From Larix sibirica (Eukaryota; Streptophyta; Pinopsida; Pinales; Pinaceae): a stretch of DNA of 10,761 bases. Under the pieces are notes generated by a model. That model saw only the letters and a program-made list of their open reading frames with translations. It was not told the origin of the DNA and searched no databases. This document shows, piece after piece, positions 8,076-10,761 of this stretch. Location of the stretch: the NCBI GenBank assembly GCA_004151065.3, contig NWUY0300035389.1, forward strand, positions 23,029 through 33,789, written 5' to 3'. The position numbers and the translations under genes are program-made. Position 1 is the first letter of the stretch, and every line of letters begins with the position of its first letter.

Positions 8076-8836
8076 TGATGATGTTCCCATGTCGGTGACA
8101 CTAGTCCCTTGATTAATGCCTCGTATGGAGTAGATATTAGGTTAACATCGTCATAAAAATATCTCAAAGTTTTCCTCATCCCTAGTTCGTTACTTAAAGA
8201 TATTCAATTCCCCACCAAGAAAATCTACAAGTAGCTTATCAATGAAAAATCTTACAATAAAGTGGGGAATCCCTAAGTCAACATAGACTGTAGTAGTTAA
8301 TGTTTGGTTACCTCTGTAACCACGCTTAGATCTACTTCGCTTTACACAATTATATATTTAATTTTTTAATGATAATTGTTTTAATTTTTTTGACATTATG
8401 ACGCACCCTGTGTAAGAAATATGAGGAGCGAAAAGGAAACTTTTGACTATAATGTCGTCTTTAGGTACGAGTGGGATCTTTGAAGTTTAAACACCATAAA
8501 CTATTTGAATGTTGGAGACACAACATGGAACCCACTATCTTGATCTGTGACATATGGCTAGGTGCTAGTTATCAAGGGTGTTGTGCACTAGGATAAACTA
8601 TACATATATCCTCCATTATTGTGATCTATGAGATTTATTACACGCCATTTTTACTGGGGTATGACTAATTTTGCTTCATTTTAATAATTAGATTTTTTTG
8701 CATTAAATGTTAGGTAGGTCAGCATGAATAATGAATAATCTCATATGCTGAGACAAAGGCGTTCAATACCATTACTTATCATACTAAAAGTTTTTTGGAT
8801 TATATTAAAATTAGGTTTGGATTGCAAGTTTTTTTC
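8076..8836. other. Spacer with a possible minus-strand coding relic
   Basis: No intact gene is seen. On the minus strand 8353-8190 is open for about 54 codons without an ATG and ends in TAA at 8190-8192. It reads TTTVYVDLGIPHFIVRFFID and then a run to FLGGELNIFK. Just after it, in another frame, comes MRKTLRYFYDDVN (from 8179). The composition looks more protein-like than the other frames here, but I do not recognise a family. It could be a decayed exon or TE fragment. A small perfect hairpin, tggttac/gtaacca (8305-8322), lies inside. From 8354 to 8836 nothing else is visible. Confidence 0.3.
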
Positions 8837-8925
8837 GTCGATGTGATAACATATTCCTTCATTGTAATATTAACATGTCATGATGTTGATGTGATAACAT
8901 TCTCCATCACTCGAGTATTAGCATG
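8837..8925. repeat. Two-copy 48 bp direct repeat
   Basis: gatgtgataacat occurs at 8840-8852 and 8888-8900, each followed by a diverged copy of tt-c-tca...tatta-catg ending near 8877 and 8925. The copies are degenerate apart from the core. Confidence 0.7.
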
Positions 8926-9334
8926 GTGTATAGTACGCATGTCATACCTTATGGGTCCTTTTTTAGTACTTACTCCTTGTCATCTATGAAGTGTAATACA
9001 AGGTATTCCTGTAGTAGTATATTTTTTTAGAGGAAGGAATCATGTTAACATGGAATGAAATCCTTTTTACTTAAGAGTTGTGATAAAAGATAAAAGATAA
9101 GATGGTGCCTTAGCAACCAACAATATCGGTTTTAAATGAGGGATAATGAGGAATAAATAGATGAACCTACTCTTTTTCGGGGAATTTCCTCTCAATCTCA
9201 TAGGGATTTTGTTGAAGATCATAGTTTTATTTGATTGATGAAAACTTTGGCTATGGAACTTTCCCCTTAAGGGTTTTGGATCATTTTAAGATGGTCGTTG
9301 GAATTTCAAAAAAATGAATGGACTACGATTTTAT
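8926..9334. other. Spacer without recognised features
   Basis: No gene, RNA or strong repeat is seen. There is a tiny taaaagataaaagata doublet near 9085-9100. Confidence 0.5.
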
Positions 9335-9341
9335 GAATGAA

Positions 9342-9645
9342 CCCTGCTTATTATGTTGCCTTGTATTTTGGATTGTGCGGGACTGAAGTTCGTTACTGTT
9401 GCTTGTTCTTATGTCTTGGTCGGGTTGCTTGTGCCCACTGTCTTGTTTATTTGGGACTTATGTTTTTGTCTTGGACTTTGTTGGCTCTAGGAGAGCTTGT
9501 TTTTATTGGTTAATTGTGGTTCTTGGCTTTATGCCCTGCTACTTGTCTCTTCTCTGTGAAGGCTGGTTGGAGCCTTGGTATTGTATCTCACTATACTGTT
9601 TACTTTATTAATAGTATGCTATTTTCTTGTGGTTGAAAAAAAAAA
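9342..9645 (+). mobile_element. Probable 5'-truncated LINE, 3' UTR and poly(A)
   Basis: The stretch is T/G-rich, unlike its neighbours, and ends ttcttgtggttg followed by a run of ten A. This style of T/G-rich 3' UTR ending in ttgtggttg-A(n) is typical of plant non-LTR retrotransposons. The heptamer gaatgaa occurs just before (9335-9341) and directly after the poly(A) (9646-9652), a possible short target-site duplication. No reverse transcriptase or endonuclease coding is present, as expected for a strongly truncated copy. The 70-codon frame at 9399-9611 inside it is not taken as a gene. The alternative is an unrelated transcript-like sequence with an A-run. Confidence 0.45.
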
Positions 9646-10761
9646 GAATGAAACTTTATCTCATTGAAAAAATAAAATAAAATAAATAAATAAATTTAAC
9701 TCACCAAAAAAGTTGAATGTGTATACTTATTAAATTATTTATTGAAATGAGGGAGGATGTTATCACATCAAGATCAACATCAACGTAAAAATGTGTACCG
9801 AAATTCAATAAAAAATAATATTACGAAGAATAAACCTTCTACATAATCACACCCCATAAAAAAAATTATAAAATAAAATATATTATTTTTAAATTTTTTT
9901 AATTTACTAAAAATAACAATTACAGAATCATAATAAACAAATCTCTCTTTGAAATTGAAATTTGACACCTACCCTTGCCTATAAGTAAACAATGGGCTTA
10001 TCACATCCTAACTTAATTGTAAAGAAAACACAACAAAATGAGTAAACACATTGATTGACTTAGACACAAGATACTATCTTTGAGGGAATGTGGGTGTTCG
10101 TCTTTCTTCAAACCCACTCTCAAAACATTATTTGCAAAAATCTTTGTCGGCAAATACAAATCCTATAAAATGTCAAATATGAAAGGATGTCAACTTTGAA
10201 TTGGCAAAAATATTGAACATGTGATACGGATCCTGCTTTATGAGTGAAAAAGTAAGTACATAAATCATTATAATTATAATAAAAATTTAAATTTTGGAAG
10301 TGACATTAATTACCAATTTACATTTTGAAATTTAAAATTTATTTTTATTTAAAATGATATTAATATTTTCATTAAAAAGTAATGGAAGTTTGTTATGGTT
10401 AGGAATTTGGTTTTATAATATGTTTTTTTTAAATATAGGAATTTAACCATTTATGGTTATGGTTGAAGTTACCATTTTTTAATTGGTTATGAGTTCAAAA
10501 ATTTGGGAAGGGTTTTAATTTTGGGGCATCATTTTCATCATGAATTAATTGGGTGTGTGTTTATTGAGGGACAAGGTTAAAAGAGCAATGATTTGTATGT
10601 TTTCAATAATTTTTGTTGGAATCCGGTGACACAATTTTTGCTGAAATCATAATTTTGGTTCTTGGAATTGCAATTTTGATTGCAGAAATGGATTCAACAA
10701 CCTCAGTTATACATGAAGCACCCCAAATATGCAATTCCAACAACTGAAAACTGCAATTTCA
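9646..10761. repeat. Right copy of identical 1,116 bp direct repeat
   Basis: Same sequence and orientation as 4045-5160, ending exactly at the window end, so its true right edge is unknown. It follows a poly(A) run, whereas the left copy follows the ambiguous base. It includes the left arm and most of the hairpin described at 5019-5177 (here from 10620). The frame at 9780-9968 (minus) duplicates the rejected one in the left copy. Confidence 0.95.

Noticed and set aside
7922-8179. 85-codon minus-strand frame starting MRKTLRYFYD
   Set aside because: The C-terminal half is read through the minisatellite and a 40 bp tandem repeat. Only the first part might be a relic, and it is noted under the spacer.
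9399-9611. 70-codon plus-strand frame rich in L, C and F
   Set aside because: It lies in a T/G-rich LINE-like 3' UTR; the composition explains it.
4045-10761. The two 1,116 bp copies as LTRs of one retrotransposon
   Set aside because: An A-rich purine run followed by TG precedes the right copy, as a polypurine tract would. But no primer-binding site is seen near the end of the left copy, no gag or pol lies between, and neither LTR end can be seen. It is kept only as a weak alternative.

Overview
The window looks like AT-rich nuclear DNA from a seed plant. It holds one convincing gene, encoded on the minus strand near the left end, in a large background of tandem repeats, transposon-like debris and AT-rich spacer. 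The gene encodes a BURP-domain protein, a plant-specific family. That gene, the sparse coding density, the degenerate minisatellites and the TE-like sequence all point to a plant. A conifer or other large-genome plant would fit, but this is inference and the species cannot be fixed from the sequence.

Layout. Positions 1-760 carry three nested families of short tandem duplications (34, 229 and 37 bp periods). The 37 bp duplication breaks a possible minus-strand reading frame. Positions 1187-2677 (minus strand) hold the BURP gene, which I model as two exons: a 30-nt exon 1 (2648-2677) and a large exon 2 (1187-2140), separated by a 507-nt GT-AG intron. The intron contains 115 bp and 86 bp tandem duplications. 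One of these has copied the 3' splice site and the first coding bases of exon 2. Upstream of the gene there is a candidate TATA box (about 2758-2765), short inverted repeats, an AT-rich block, and a minisatellite of about 123-131 bp units (3123-3700).

Positions 4045-5160 and 9646-10761 are a direct repeat of 1,116 bp in which I found no difference. The left copy starts right after the only ambiguous base (n, 4044) and the right copy runs to the last base of the window. The part from 4045 to the end is therefore terminally redundant with a 5,601 bp period. This may be a recent tandem duplication, a circular molecule, or an assembly join. Between the copies lie degenerate repeats (5241-5655 and 7045-7165) that flank a TE-like insertion of about 1.4 kb containing a TATA motif. 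They are followed by an AT-rich spacer, a compound minisatellite (7578-8000), weak coding relics on the minus strand, and a probable 5'-truncated LINE tail ending in poly(A) at 9645.

No rRNA, tRNA, CRISPR array or complete transposon was recognised. The most interesting points are the shortened final CH spacing in the BURP domain, the duplicated splice acceptor in its intron, and the identical 1.1 kb terminal repeat.
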